NCBI GenBank assembly: GCA_905116865.2
Contig: CAJHNH020002557.1
Span: 1,095,001-1,159,000, forward strand
DNA from: Candidula unifasciata
Taxonomy: Eukaryota; Mollusca; Gastropoda; Stylommatophora; Geomitridae
DNA length: 64,000 nucleotides
Direction: 5' to 3'
The notes beneath the pieces were generated by a model. That model did not search any database. It was not told where the DNA came from and saw only the letters and a program-made list of their open reading frames with translations. A program made the translations under genes and the position numbers. This document shows positions 48,101 through 60,100 of the stretch, one piece after another (positions within the stretch are counted from its first letter, which is position 1; every line of letters begins with the position of its first letter).

Positions 48101-51048
48101 CAGAAGCCATTGAGACAAAACTTCCAGCCAAGAGAAACACCAACAGAAGCCATTGAGACAAAACTTCCAGCCAAGAGAAACACCAACAGAAGCCATTGAG
48201 ACAAAACTTCCAGCCAAGAGAAACACCAACAGAAGCCATTGAGACAAAACTTCCAGCCAAGAGAAACACCAACAGAAGCCATTGAGACAAAACTTCCAGC
48301 CAAGAGAAACACCAACAGAAGCCATTGAGACAAAACTTTCAGCCAAGAGAAACACAGACAGAAGCCATTGAGACAAAACTTCCAGCCAAGAGAAACACCA
48401 ACAGAAGCCATTGAGACAAAACTTCCAGCCAAGAGAAACACCAACAGAAGCCATTGAGACAAAACTTCCAGCCAAGAGAAACACCAACAGAAGCCATTGA
48501 GACAAAACTTCCAGCCAAGAGAAACACCAACAGAAGCCATTGAGACAAAACTTCCAGCCATTGAGAGAAACACAAGAGAAAAAAGAAGCCATTGAGACAA
48601 AACTTCCAGCCAAGAAAAACACCAACAGAAGCCATTGAGACAAAACTTCCAGCCAAGAGAAACACCAACAGAAGCCATTGAGACAAAACTTCCAGCCAGA
48701 GAGTCAAAACTACCAGAGAAGCCAAGAGACAAAAAACAGCCAAGAGAAACACCAACAGAAGCTATTGAGACAAAACTTCCAGCCAAGAGCCAAGAAACAC
48801 CAACAGAAGAAGCCATTGAGACAGAAGCCATTGAGACAAAATCCAGCCAAGAGAAACACAGACAGAAGCCATTGAGACAAAACTACCAGCCAAGAGAAAC
48901 ACCAACAGAAGCTATTGAGACAAAACTTCCAGCCAAGAGAAACACCAACAGAAGCCATTGAGACAAAACTTCCAGCCAAGAGAAACACCAACAGAAGCCA
49001 TTGAGACAAAACTTCTAGCCAAGAGAAACACAGACAGAAGCCATTGAGACAAAACTTCCAGCCAAGAGAAACACCAACAGAAGCCATTGAGACAAAACTT
49101 CCAGCCAAGAGAAACACAGACAGAAGCCATTGAGGCAAAACTTCCAGCCAAGAGAAACACCAACAGAAGCCATTGAGACAAAACTTCCAGCCAAGAGAAA
49201 CACCAACAGAAGCCATTGAGACAAAACTTCCAGCCAAGAGAAACACCAACAGAAGCCATTGAGACAAAACTTCCAGCCAAGAGAAACACCAACAGAAGCC
49301 ATTGAGACAAAACTTCCAGCCAAGAGAAACACCAACAGAAGCCATTGAGACAAAACTTCCAGCCAAGAGAAACACCAACAGAAGCCATTGAGACAAAACT
49401 TCCAGCCAAGAGAAACACAGACAGAAGCCATTGAGACAAAACTTCCAGCCAAGAGAAACACAGACAGAAGCCACTGAGACAAAACTTCCAGCCAAGAGAA
49501 ACACCAACAGAAGCCATTGAGACAAAACTTCCAGCCAAGAGAAACACCAACAGAAGCCATTGAGACAAAACTTCCAGCCAAGAGAAACACCAACAGAAGC
49601 CATTGAGACAAAACTTCCAGCCAAGAGAAACACCAACAGAAGCTAAACTTTACAGGCTACTGAGTGAATTAAAAACAAAAAGACAGTGAAATCTACAATA
49701 GAGGCAACATTTCAGATGTAGATAATCTATTTTAAACGAACAAAAGAAGAAGCCGGACAGCCACAATGGATAAATGAACACAATGTCTTTAAAATAAAAC
49801 TCCCATTACTACTTGTATTTATCATTTTTGCAGTGTAGGGGGAAGCTGGGGGTCTTTGAGTCTGAGGATTTAAGGTCGCATGGTTAGTGCTGTCCCCAGG
49901 GAACCAGGGAAGGTACAGCTTAGGATTATATTTTTGCCCCCGACAGGAAAAAAAGTCCCTAACCTTACCGAGGATTGGAAGCAGGGTCTCCCGCACGAAA
50001 GCCCTTTATTCTCAACTGTTCAGCCAGCCATTCCTCTTTTATCTCTTACGGGCAGAAAAAAGTATACAGCATCTGTTTATTAGTACCCGACTGGCAGAGG
50101 ACTGTAAGTTAAAACCAGCCTGGTCAGCCATGACAGGTGCCTCGGTATAGTCTTACAGGCCCTTAACCTACAGACACTGTTCCCTGTCCTCAGTCCTAGA
50201 TCCCTCTGGGCCCTTATTGGGCTTATAGGTCACCTCCGGACTCACCGACAACCAACTGTAATTTCATGACAGACAAAAGAAAGATTGGTCCTCATCACCT
50301 GTGATGGACAAACAACAACAATTTAATTATAACTTCTTTGCAGGTTGAACAGGCATTTGGAATTTGCTTAGTTGACTTGACATCCAGGATAAGACTTTTG
50401 AGGTCTCTGAGGGTGATCAAGCTTTTAGCTAGCAGGTGGGAAGGGGAAAACAGCAGACAACAGCGTCCTCACAGCATAGGCAAAGTTCAAAGTTGTATGG
50501 CTACAGAAAAACAAGCTAACAGAAACAGTATCTGTGTATTTCTGTGTTGCACAAGATTTCTCAGGACTGCATCTGTTTCAATGTTCTGTTTTATGTGTCT
50601 CTGGTCTTATTTCTATGTTGTGTCTGTTTTCTGTATTCATTTCTATAATCTGTTTCACAGTCTTGTATGTTTTTCAATACTGTGTCTGTTTTCATTTTCT
50701 GTTTCTTCTTCTGCTTTCGTTCGCTTGAAATAGATTATCTATATCTGCAATGTTGTCTCTACTTTCTCTGTTTCTCTATCCTATGTCTGTTTCTATTTTC
50801 AATTTCTCATTGCTGTGTCCGCTTCTCTATGCTGTTTCTGTATGATGTGTATGTTGTGTCCACTTCTCTATGCTGTTTCTGTTTCACTATGTTGTCCGTT
50901 CTGTTTTTCCATGTTGTGTCTGTTTTTCAGTTTTGTGTCTGCTTCTCTGTGCTTTATGTTAGCATGTGTTATTACTCTCTGCTTTTCTCTGTCTGTGTAT
51001 AAATGTTGACAGGGAGGGAGGGAGAGAGGGAGGGAGGGAGAGAGGGAG

Positions 51049-51126
<78 letters not shown>

Positions 51127-54100
51127 ATACATGCACCAAGTGAAGGGGGGGAAAAACGCACCTATGTAATAGATGGATCCGTCCTGACAGCCCAAAAGTA
51201 GGAAGGATCCAGCCATGTCATAACTTGTGATGGGCACCACATCCTGAAGCTGTGGAAAGACAAAATACAGTCAAACACAGTCACTTTACATCCTTTATCT
51301 ACATTCATTCGTTCATTCCCTGTCCTGTTGTGTCATTACATGTCACATAGGGCTTCCAGTCTAGTTCTTCATTCCTTTTTATGCTTTGCAATAATTTCAA
51401 CATCATGGATGGAATCCAGTCCAGCATTTTTGCCTTGTCTCATCAATATTCACCACAGGGTTTCTCTTGGACCTCCTTGCTTCCTCAATACCTCTATCTG
51501 TCACTTCACTGCATGTCTGTGACTCTCTGCTCATCTCTTCCCAGAATCTGTCCAATTTAGCGTCATCTTCTCTGTCTTACAGATGATGGTACAATCAGTT
51601 TTTTAAAAATTATTTTTAAAAAATAGCTACTGCTACAAAAGACAAGAGAACCATCTAACATGCCTAGAGTGCAATGAAAATAGACTGAAGTGCTGACTAT
51701 GGTATGTGGAGGTAAACTGATGAATGACAAGAAGATGTTGTCAAGGCCCTTTGGAAGCGAGCGCACAGTCTGGACACAAACATATTGTCATGCTCTGAAG
51801 AGGATGGTGTAACAGAGTGTCCAGGGGATCTGGCCGACACTCAACACAGACGAGAGGCAAGACGGACATATAATCAGAGTGTTAACCCTACCATCAGAAC
51901 TGTAACTGCGCTGGCTGCTGAAAATAGGGACTGAGCACTTATGAAAATGTCCAGTGCCAATGGTTCTCAACTCAACTCATATATTTGTAAACAGTACCTG
52001 CCAGTGTTGTGTCATGGAATGCCAGACTCCCACTCTTCCTGTACGGCTCAGAGCCACCAGCTGGTTCCCAATGAAGAACAAGTTGTCTACGGACACATGC
52101 AGATCAAACACACCTGCAAGTTACAGAAATCAAGTACTACTATAAAATATCCGCACAAGAAGCCACAAATCACAAATCCCACAAACCACAGATCAAACAC
52201 ACCTGCAAGTTACAGAAATCAAGTACTACTATAAAATATCCGCACAAGAAGCCACAAATAAAGTTCAAAGTTTAATCATACATCAACCCTATGTAGGTTC
52301 CAGGGCACACACACACAAAATATAGACCCACTGCCTCCCTAACAAGCATGTCCTAGAAGTCAACTAATCAGGGCTGTTTCCTTTAGAGTCGGAGTGGCTC
52401 TGCCTGAAAGACCAATAGTCTGCATACAAATAAGCCAGATTTGTAAAATGGATGTTTATGCAAAACTCTGGAACAAGACTTAAGTTCAGAAGTAAAGAAC
52501 CAGAACTTTCTGCCGAAATTTACAGCCGGTGAACGCTAAGATGAAATGTAAAGGTTTCCCAGCGTGGGTTCTGGGTCCCCAGTGGGGTTTGGAGAAGAAT
52601 GGACCCACTGCTTGAAACACCCAAAGTAGTTAACTTTCACAAGGTTGACAGGGGACAGCGGTTTTATTACTTTTCCCCCAAAATGGGGCCCCAGAACCAA
52701 TAAGTGGAGGCTGACCTACTCTAAAATGTGTTTCTCCTCTCCTTACAATACCATGGAACAGAAGTACAAGATTAAAAGATGTTATTTCCCCGACAACCTG
52801 GGATAAAAGTACAAGATTATAATAAGATTACTTTCTTGCGTACCAGAAGACTGACTTAGTCGATTCTCTTCTATCTTGGGGTGTAGAGGTGGGTCACGAC
52901 CCTTTCAGCAGTGGTTCTCAACCTGTGGGTCACGACCCTTTCACAGGAGTCACCAAAGACCACCAAAAAAGTTATGAAGTAGCAACAAAAATAACTATAG
53001 TTGGGGGTCGCCACAGCATGAGGAACTGGATTAAAGGGTCGCAGCATTAGGAAGGTTGAGAGCCACTGGTGTAGAGATAGCACCAGAAGACAAAATACAA
53101 TATCACAAGGTTTGATTTTTCTATAAAATAAAACACAGATAGAGTAAGGGGGGAAAAAAAACCACCTTCAATTTGCTATTAAATATTACTGCTGAACGAA
53201 AGCTCAAAAGAAACAAAGGGAAATAATATGGAAACGCATAATAAAATCAACAGGAAATAATATTGCATTCAACTGATCTTCTCGTGTGGGTTCCAGAGCT
53301 CCATTTTGGGAGAAGGGAAGGAGGAGGGACATACCCAGTGCCTCCCTAACAAGAATGTCTTAAAAGGTGATAAATTAGGGTTTTTTTCTCCAGAGGCGAA
53401 GTACAAACAGTCTGCATAAAAATAAGCAGATCTGTAAAACAGATGTGCAGGCAAAGTTTAAGTTCAGGAACAAGACTAAAGTCCAGAAGTGGACGAACAA
53501 CCAGAACTTTCAGCCGGTGAGTGCTGACAGTAAGAACACTAACCTATCTGTCTGCTTTCTCCATCGTCCCCGACAACCCACAGCCAAACAGTAGAACCAG
53601 ACGATGCAGCCACCATTTTGTTGTGGGAGTTTTCTTGGTTGGAGCTGATAACTTTGGCACTGAGAGCAACCCTCTCCACCTGGGTGTCCATGTGTTGACT
53701 CTTCCACAGCATGTGCCAGCCGGTGGAATCCTTCATTCTGTAAGGCAGGAGGTACTGACAACTGATATTGACCTAATATCTATGTGTTGTGTCCTTATGT
53801 GCTGTGTTATGTCCATATGTGCTGTGTTGTGTCTATATGTGCTGTGTTATGTCTATATGTGCTGTGTTATGTCTATATGTGCTGTGTTGTGTCCATATGT
53901 GCTGTGTTGTGTCTATTTGTGCTGTGTTGTGTCTATATGTGCTGTGTTATGTCCATATGTGCTGTGTTGTGTCTATATGTGCTGTGTTGTGTCTATATGT
54001 GCTGTGTTGTGTCCATATGTGCTGTGTTGTGTCTATTATGTGCTGTGTTGTGTCTATATGTGCTGTGTTGTGTCTATATGTGCTGTGTTTGTGAACAGTG

Positions 54101-57100
54101 TGCTTGTGTTGAGTCTGTGTGAATGCATTGTGTCGGTGAATATTGGTTTTGTCTATGAATATGTGCTGTGTTGTGTCTATATGTGCTGTGTTGTGTCTAT
54201 ATGTGCTGTGTTTGTGAACAGTGTGCTTGTGTTGAGTCTGTGTGAATGCATTGTGTTGGTCTATATGTGCTGTGTTTGTGAACAGTGTGCTTGTGTTGAG
54301 TCTGTGTGAATGCACTGTGTCGGTGAATATTGGTTGTGTCTATGTATATGTGCTGTGTATGTATCCCTGTGTATGTTGTATTGGTATGTGTTGCCTGTGT
54401 GTATGTTGTGTCTGTGCGTGCATGTTGTGACTGTGTGTGTTTTTGTACTGTGTGTATAAGACAACTTCTATTTGTTAGCCCAAAATTTAGAAATAACTAT
54501 TTTAATCACATCCATGTATTTTCACATCGACCCCCAGTTTTAAACTTAACAAATCTGGGACCATATTTTGTCGTATACATGGACAAATACAGTCAACTCT
54601 GCCCACTGGTTCAACTCACCTGTAGCAACAAACAAAGTGCGGGTAGGCAGCACAGATCCAGTTCTGGTGTCCTCGCAGCATGGTCACTCTCATGGGGTCG
54701 ACATAAGTGCCTGTAGAGGTTCAAAAAAACACAACCAATATTTCTTCTATTCATCTATTTTTATATAGTTTGCCTTAAAAAAAATAATGTCTTGGTTTAA
54801 AATTGACACAGAGGCTTAAATGTGGACCAGTGAATTTCAATTTCCAAGTGAAATGCAACGATGCTAGCTGCATTTATTTACAAAAAATTTAGAAATTCTG
54901 ACGATAGTACCTATAGTTCTGATGTCCTTGCAGCATGGTGTCATGGGGGGTAACAAAAGTGTCATGGGGGTAACAAAGGTGTCATGGGGGGGTAACAAAG
55001 GTGTCATGGGGAGAGTAACAAAAGGTGTCATTGGGGGGTAACAAAATGTCATGGGGGGGTAACAAAAGTGTCATGGGGGGGGGGGTAAACAAAGGTGTCA
55101 TGGGGAGTAACAGGGGGGGGTAACAAAGGTGTCATGGGGGGTAACAAAGGTGACTGTCTGTTTTCACAAAAACAGAACTAAAATCATCATACACAAAAAG
55201 TATTACCACAAACAGGACACAGTCTAGTGGAATAATGGTGAAACAACAAACCCATTCATTGTCATTATCAGAAATCAAAACACACAAGAAGGAAAAATAC
55301 AAGGAATTGTTGAAAGAACAAACCAGCAGTAAACATCCACACGACCCCCATCAGCAGACGCAACAGAAAGCAACATACAATTTTCCATCTTTAAACAGGA
55401 CACTGCAGGCTCAAACTACCATATGCATAAAATAACGACTGTACAGTCCCCACAGTGTGCCTGTCACAGAGGACCACAAACACTTGAGCACATTCTGCAG
55501 ACCTGCCCACTCTACCTACAGCTTCGAAAAGAAACCTGGCCCCAAGAGCAAAGAAACAAGCTGTGGAAACCATGAAGGACCTGCAGCTGACATGCGAGTT
55601 TACAGAGGCAAAACATCTGATGGTCTGATCTGAGCATACAAAAATGTACGCAAAAAAAAGAAGAAGAAGAGGAGTTCATGTGGAATTGTGACAGTAGTCC
55701 CCCCCCCCCTCCCCCCCCCTCTCTCTCTTCATTTTTTTTTAGGTCACTGGGGTGAAAGAGTTTGTGTATTCTTTAAAATGTAGCCAGTAAGAGTAACATA
55801 GATACTAATTCCTGCAAGCAGTGAGACAGAAGTCATGGCCAAGAGAAAGCAAACAGACAGATCTGTAAACAAAACTAAAAAATGTAAAAATAATACTAGG
55901 GTTCAATTCCTGCGAGCAGTGAGACAGAAGTCATTGCCAAGAGAAAGCAAACAGACAGATCTGTAAACAAAACTAAAAAATGTAAAAATAATACTAGGGT
56001 TCAATTCCTGCAAGCAGTGAGACAGAAGTCATGGCCAAGAGAAAGCAAACAGACATAGATCTGTAAACATAGATACTAATTCCTGCAAGCAGTGAGACAG
56101 AAGTCATTGCCAAGAGAAAGCAAACAGACAGATCTGTAAACAAAACTTAAAATGTAAAAATAATACTAGGGTTCAATTCTTGCGATGGACAGTTCGCATA
56201 TAAAAAAATATTCTTGTAGCTCTCAGTCAGTTGTACAAGAGTCACACTGTGGAACAGACTGGGCCTTACCATTTAATAGTCTTAAAAACAACAAAAGACA
56301 CTGTAGCCAACCTTCTGTGAAAACTGCAATTATTTTTTTTTTAACTGCAACCCTGAAATTTGAGTCATGGGTAAGCACCAATTTGTCTTAACACAAACTT
56401 TTTCGGTTACTTGGAGTTTGTGCGTTGTAACAAAAACGAGGCAAAGTTCGCCCTGACAAACAAAAGGAGTGTTAAAAAAAAAAGCCTATAAAAATAAGAA
56501 TATGAATTCTATCTTACATTGAACCTGTGCTACTTCTGCTCTCCTGGTAATGCTGGAGGAAGGTTTGTCAAGCCGATGTTCTGCGGAAGGGATACCCAGG
56601 TGGCTCTGTGGTCTGGGCTCCTGTGACACATGATGTACTTGCATTCCCCGACCTTCCACTGATGAATTTCTAGAGTCACGAGAATTACAGGAAAAGTCAA
56701 CAAGTGGCATAGCTGAAATGACAACCATTTAAAAATCTGGCAAAGCTAAAATGACAATATTTTAACCCACTGACTACCAGCGTCGCACGTAATGCGACAA
56801 GGCGACGTTTACTTCCATCTGCCAACGTCACACCCTTTGCGATTTTAGCTTTGGACGCTCGCCGTCATGTTAAAATCGCGATTTTTATGATGGATTTAGT
56901 TGAAACCTCTAGCTTATTCATTTCTGTATGGTTAATTAAGGGAAATAACTCCGTAGTGCTTGAAGTAAATATTTTACGAATTTTTTTAGTTAGCTCCCAT
57001 GACGGTGAGACATTGACGAAAAATTCATCATGGCGTCAAATTATCGGAACCATCGTGGTGGCCATATCTCTCCTAATTTTTCTAATGATGCATTCGATTT

Positions 57101-60100
57101 TCTTGATTTTGCTTCAAAAAGTGCATTTGAAGACACTTCTGAACAGTTTGATGGCTATGACTGTAATAAATTTAACGAAGTGCCATTCAAAACATCATCG
57201 ACTGTAAAACGACAGTATGACACTTCGAAGTCAAGTCTGACAAAGACAGTCACAGTGTTGTCGGCTGCAAGCACTGGTGCCGCAGTTTATGATGCTGATA
57301 GTTCTTGTAAGAGTATTCAGTCAAAGCCCACAGATTATAAAGATTTTGTGCTTGAGTCTGCACATGACGAAAATATTGCCGCTTTTGATTCAGAATCATC
57401 ATCATCTAACGAGTCCGGAGAAGATGTGCCACGCCCCCAAATGGTTGATGACTGGCATTGTGATTTAGAAGGCTTTCCTGGAGTACCCCCATTTACTGGC
57501 ACTTCTGTTTTATTTCTGCCCCAGAAGGAACAAATGAAACCATGGAATATTTTTTTCTTTCAGTAAAAGACATACTTGCTGTGTTTGCTAAAGAAACAAA
57601 CCGTTAATGATATGCTGAGACAAAGATTAGTGGCTGGAACTGGAAAAACACACAACCCCTAATGAAAGTGACAGGGTTTCTTGTACTGTTGTGTCACATG
57701 TGTTGTGAAAAGCTATTTCAGACTACCAGAGTTTATATCCATCTCTCCACTCATCATCATTTGCTGCCACCATCATGTCACGGGGGCGGCGTTTCTATAT
57801 ATTGCTGTCAGATAACATATTTTTCTGTTGCCTTTTTAGCATCATATCTACAGCCACATGATGATGATATAAAAAAGTAAATCTACATTTGTCTTGATAT
57901 TTGTTATCTATTTAATGTTGTGCAAACAATATCAGATAGGATAAGTGATATTGAACAGTTGTGAAGCTGTGACATTTTTTGGGAGTCTGAATTATTGTCA
58001 GATAAAGGATTTTTCAGTTGCCTTTTTTGCACCATATCTACAGCCATATGATGATGATATAAAACAGTAAATCTACATTTGTCTTGATATTTGTTATCTT
58101 TTTAATTTTGTGCAAACAATATCAGATAGGATAAGTGATATTGAACAGTTGTGAAGCTGTGACATTTTTTGGGAGTCTGAATTATTGTCAGACAAAGGAT
58201 TTTTCAGTTGCCTTTTTTGCACCATATCTACAGCCACATGATGATGATATAAAACAGTAAATCTACATTTGTCTTGATATTTGTTATCTATTTAATTTTG
58301 TGCAAACAATATCAGATAGGATAAGTAATATTGAACAGTTGTGAAGCTGTGACATTTTTTGGGAGTCTGAATTATTGTCAGACAAAGGATTTTTCAGTCG
58401 CCTTTTTTGCAACAATCTGCAGCCACATGATGATGATGATTATGTCAGACAAAGTAAACCCCATTTTTTGTCTTCACATTGTTCTTGGTTAAATTTTGTG
58501 CGAAAATACAAAATATTATATATGTTTGTTAAAAATTTGTGAAAAAAAATCATGACTATCAGTCTTTATTGTTGTCAGATAAATGATTTTCAGTTGCCTT
58601 TTTTGCAACAATCTACAGCCACATGATGATGATGACTATGTCAGAGTAAACCTTATTGTTTTTTTCTTTAAATGTGTTCTTGGTTTAATTTTGTGCAAAA
58701 ATACAAAATATTATACATTTTTATTAAATATTTTTTGAAAATAAGACATTTTTATTTGTCTTTATTGTTGTCAGATAAAAGATTTTCCGGTTGCCTTTTT
58801 TGCACCAATCTACAGCCACATGATGATGATGCAAAACAAAATAAACAACTTTTTTTTCTTGAAATCTGTTCTTCATTCAGTTTGGTGCAAAAATACAAAA
58901 TATTGTGAGATTATATCAAATAGTTGTGAAGCTATGGCATTTTTAGTAAACACTAAAATACGTGGTATCTGGGGAAATGCAAGGGTTAATGGGCTTGGTA
59001 GTCAGTGGGTTAAAATGAGACAAAATTGGGAGTCGCCGTGGCTGAGCAGCTAGACGCTCGCCGCGGATCAGAAGGTCGTGGGTTCGCTCCCTGGCGGAGC
59101 CGAACTATTTTTCAAAAATGACCTTGGCTCCCAGGTCAACCCAGCCTTGAGTGGGTACCGGGTGCAGTCCTGGGAAGTAAAGGCGGCCAGCGTGATACTG
59201 ACCACATCACCCATCTTGTGCAGATTGGTCTATAAAAATATAGGTCAAGCCCTATATGCCCTATACCCCTGATGGCGTGGAAAAGGGTCCTTTACTTACT
59301 TTACTTTTACTTACGACAAAATTAAACTGACAATGATTTAAAATATGGCAAATCAAAAATGACAATGATTTAAAAGGTAAATAGACAAAATCTTCCTATT
59401 CTAATTTTGCCTTACAAGGGCAACTGGCACATGGTGTTTTAGTTCACAGCGAGGCTTATATAATATCTGCGCCCTTTAGTCCAACAGATCTGATTTTGGC
59501 AAAACCCTTAATTAGTCGCCTTTTACGACATATTTGTTACGAAGAGAAGGAACTTCACCCATGGTTTCAACTGCCCATCGCTATTTGCTGTAACTGCCTT
59601 GCTTTTCTACAGCATAACACAATCTTCTGGAAAGACAGAAAGGTGCCAACAATATATAACAATCTCTTTGTAGTAAATTATATTGCGTATCAATGTGATT
59701 CTGCTTATTCACATATCTTTTCTTTCCGTGTGGTTTCTAGGACCTTATTGTGTGTGTGTATGAATGCATTTATGTATATACATGGGTGTGTATGCATGTA
59801 TGCATGTGTGTAAGTGAGTGCGTGGGCGAGTGTGCATTTTACCACCCATGCTTTTGTTTTTTCTCTTGATATTCATTATATGAGCACAATGCGCTTTACT
59901 GATAAAATACAACTGCAGTGTGAAAAATTTGTGTTTGGAAGGGCCAAATGTGAGATGGGTCTGCGTGGCCAATTCGTGACCCTTTGAACATAAAGTTCAT
60001 TCGTTCAAAAAAAAAATCTAATATATTTTTGATGGAACTGGAATTTCTACCTTGAATGACTCTGGGAACTAGATCCACTGTTTTCTTGTTGCCTTCTCAT

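Larger units (their letters stand above)
56762..59013 (+). mobile_element. piggyBac-type DNA transposon, internally deleted, with TTAA target duplications
   Basis: TTAA at 56762-56765 and 59010-59013 flank perfect 14-bp terminal inverted repeats CCCACTGACTACCA (56766 on; complement ending 59009). piggyBac superfamily elements duplicate TTAA and start with CCC. Inside is an N-terminal transposase-like ORF (57030-57566) and then six ~190-bp tandem units replacing the catalytic part. It sits in the intron between KCTD3-like exons c and d, in a small array whose units contain TTTAA, with a SINE-B immediately right of it. Confidence 0.9.

Noticed and set aside
47065..48831. 588-codon minus-strand open frame (and 498, 363, 308-codon relatives)
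   Set aside because: Produced by a 43-bp repeat lacking stops; three frames are open at once and the sequence cycles. Not a gene.
53521..54309. 262-codon Cys/Val-rich plus-strand frame
   Set aside because: Runs through exon f antisense, then the 20-bp repeat; no family resemblance.
56670..56715. Stronger-looking acceptor (atttcag, 56710) for KCTD3-like exon d
   Set aside because: Out of phase with exon c and leads to an immediate stop; the inner ctctag site keeps phase.
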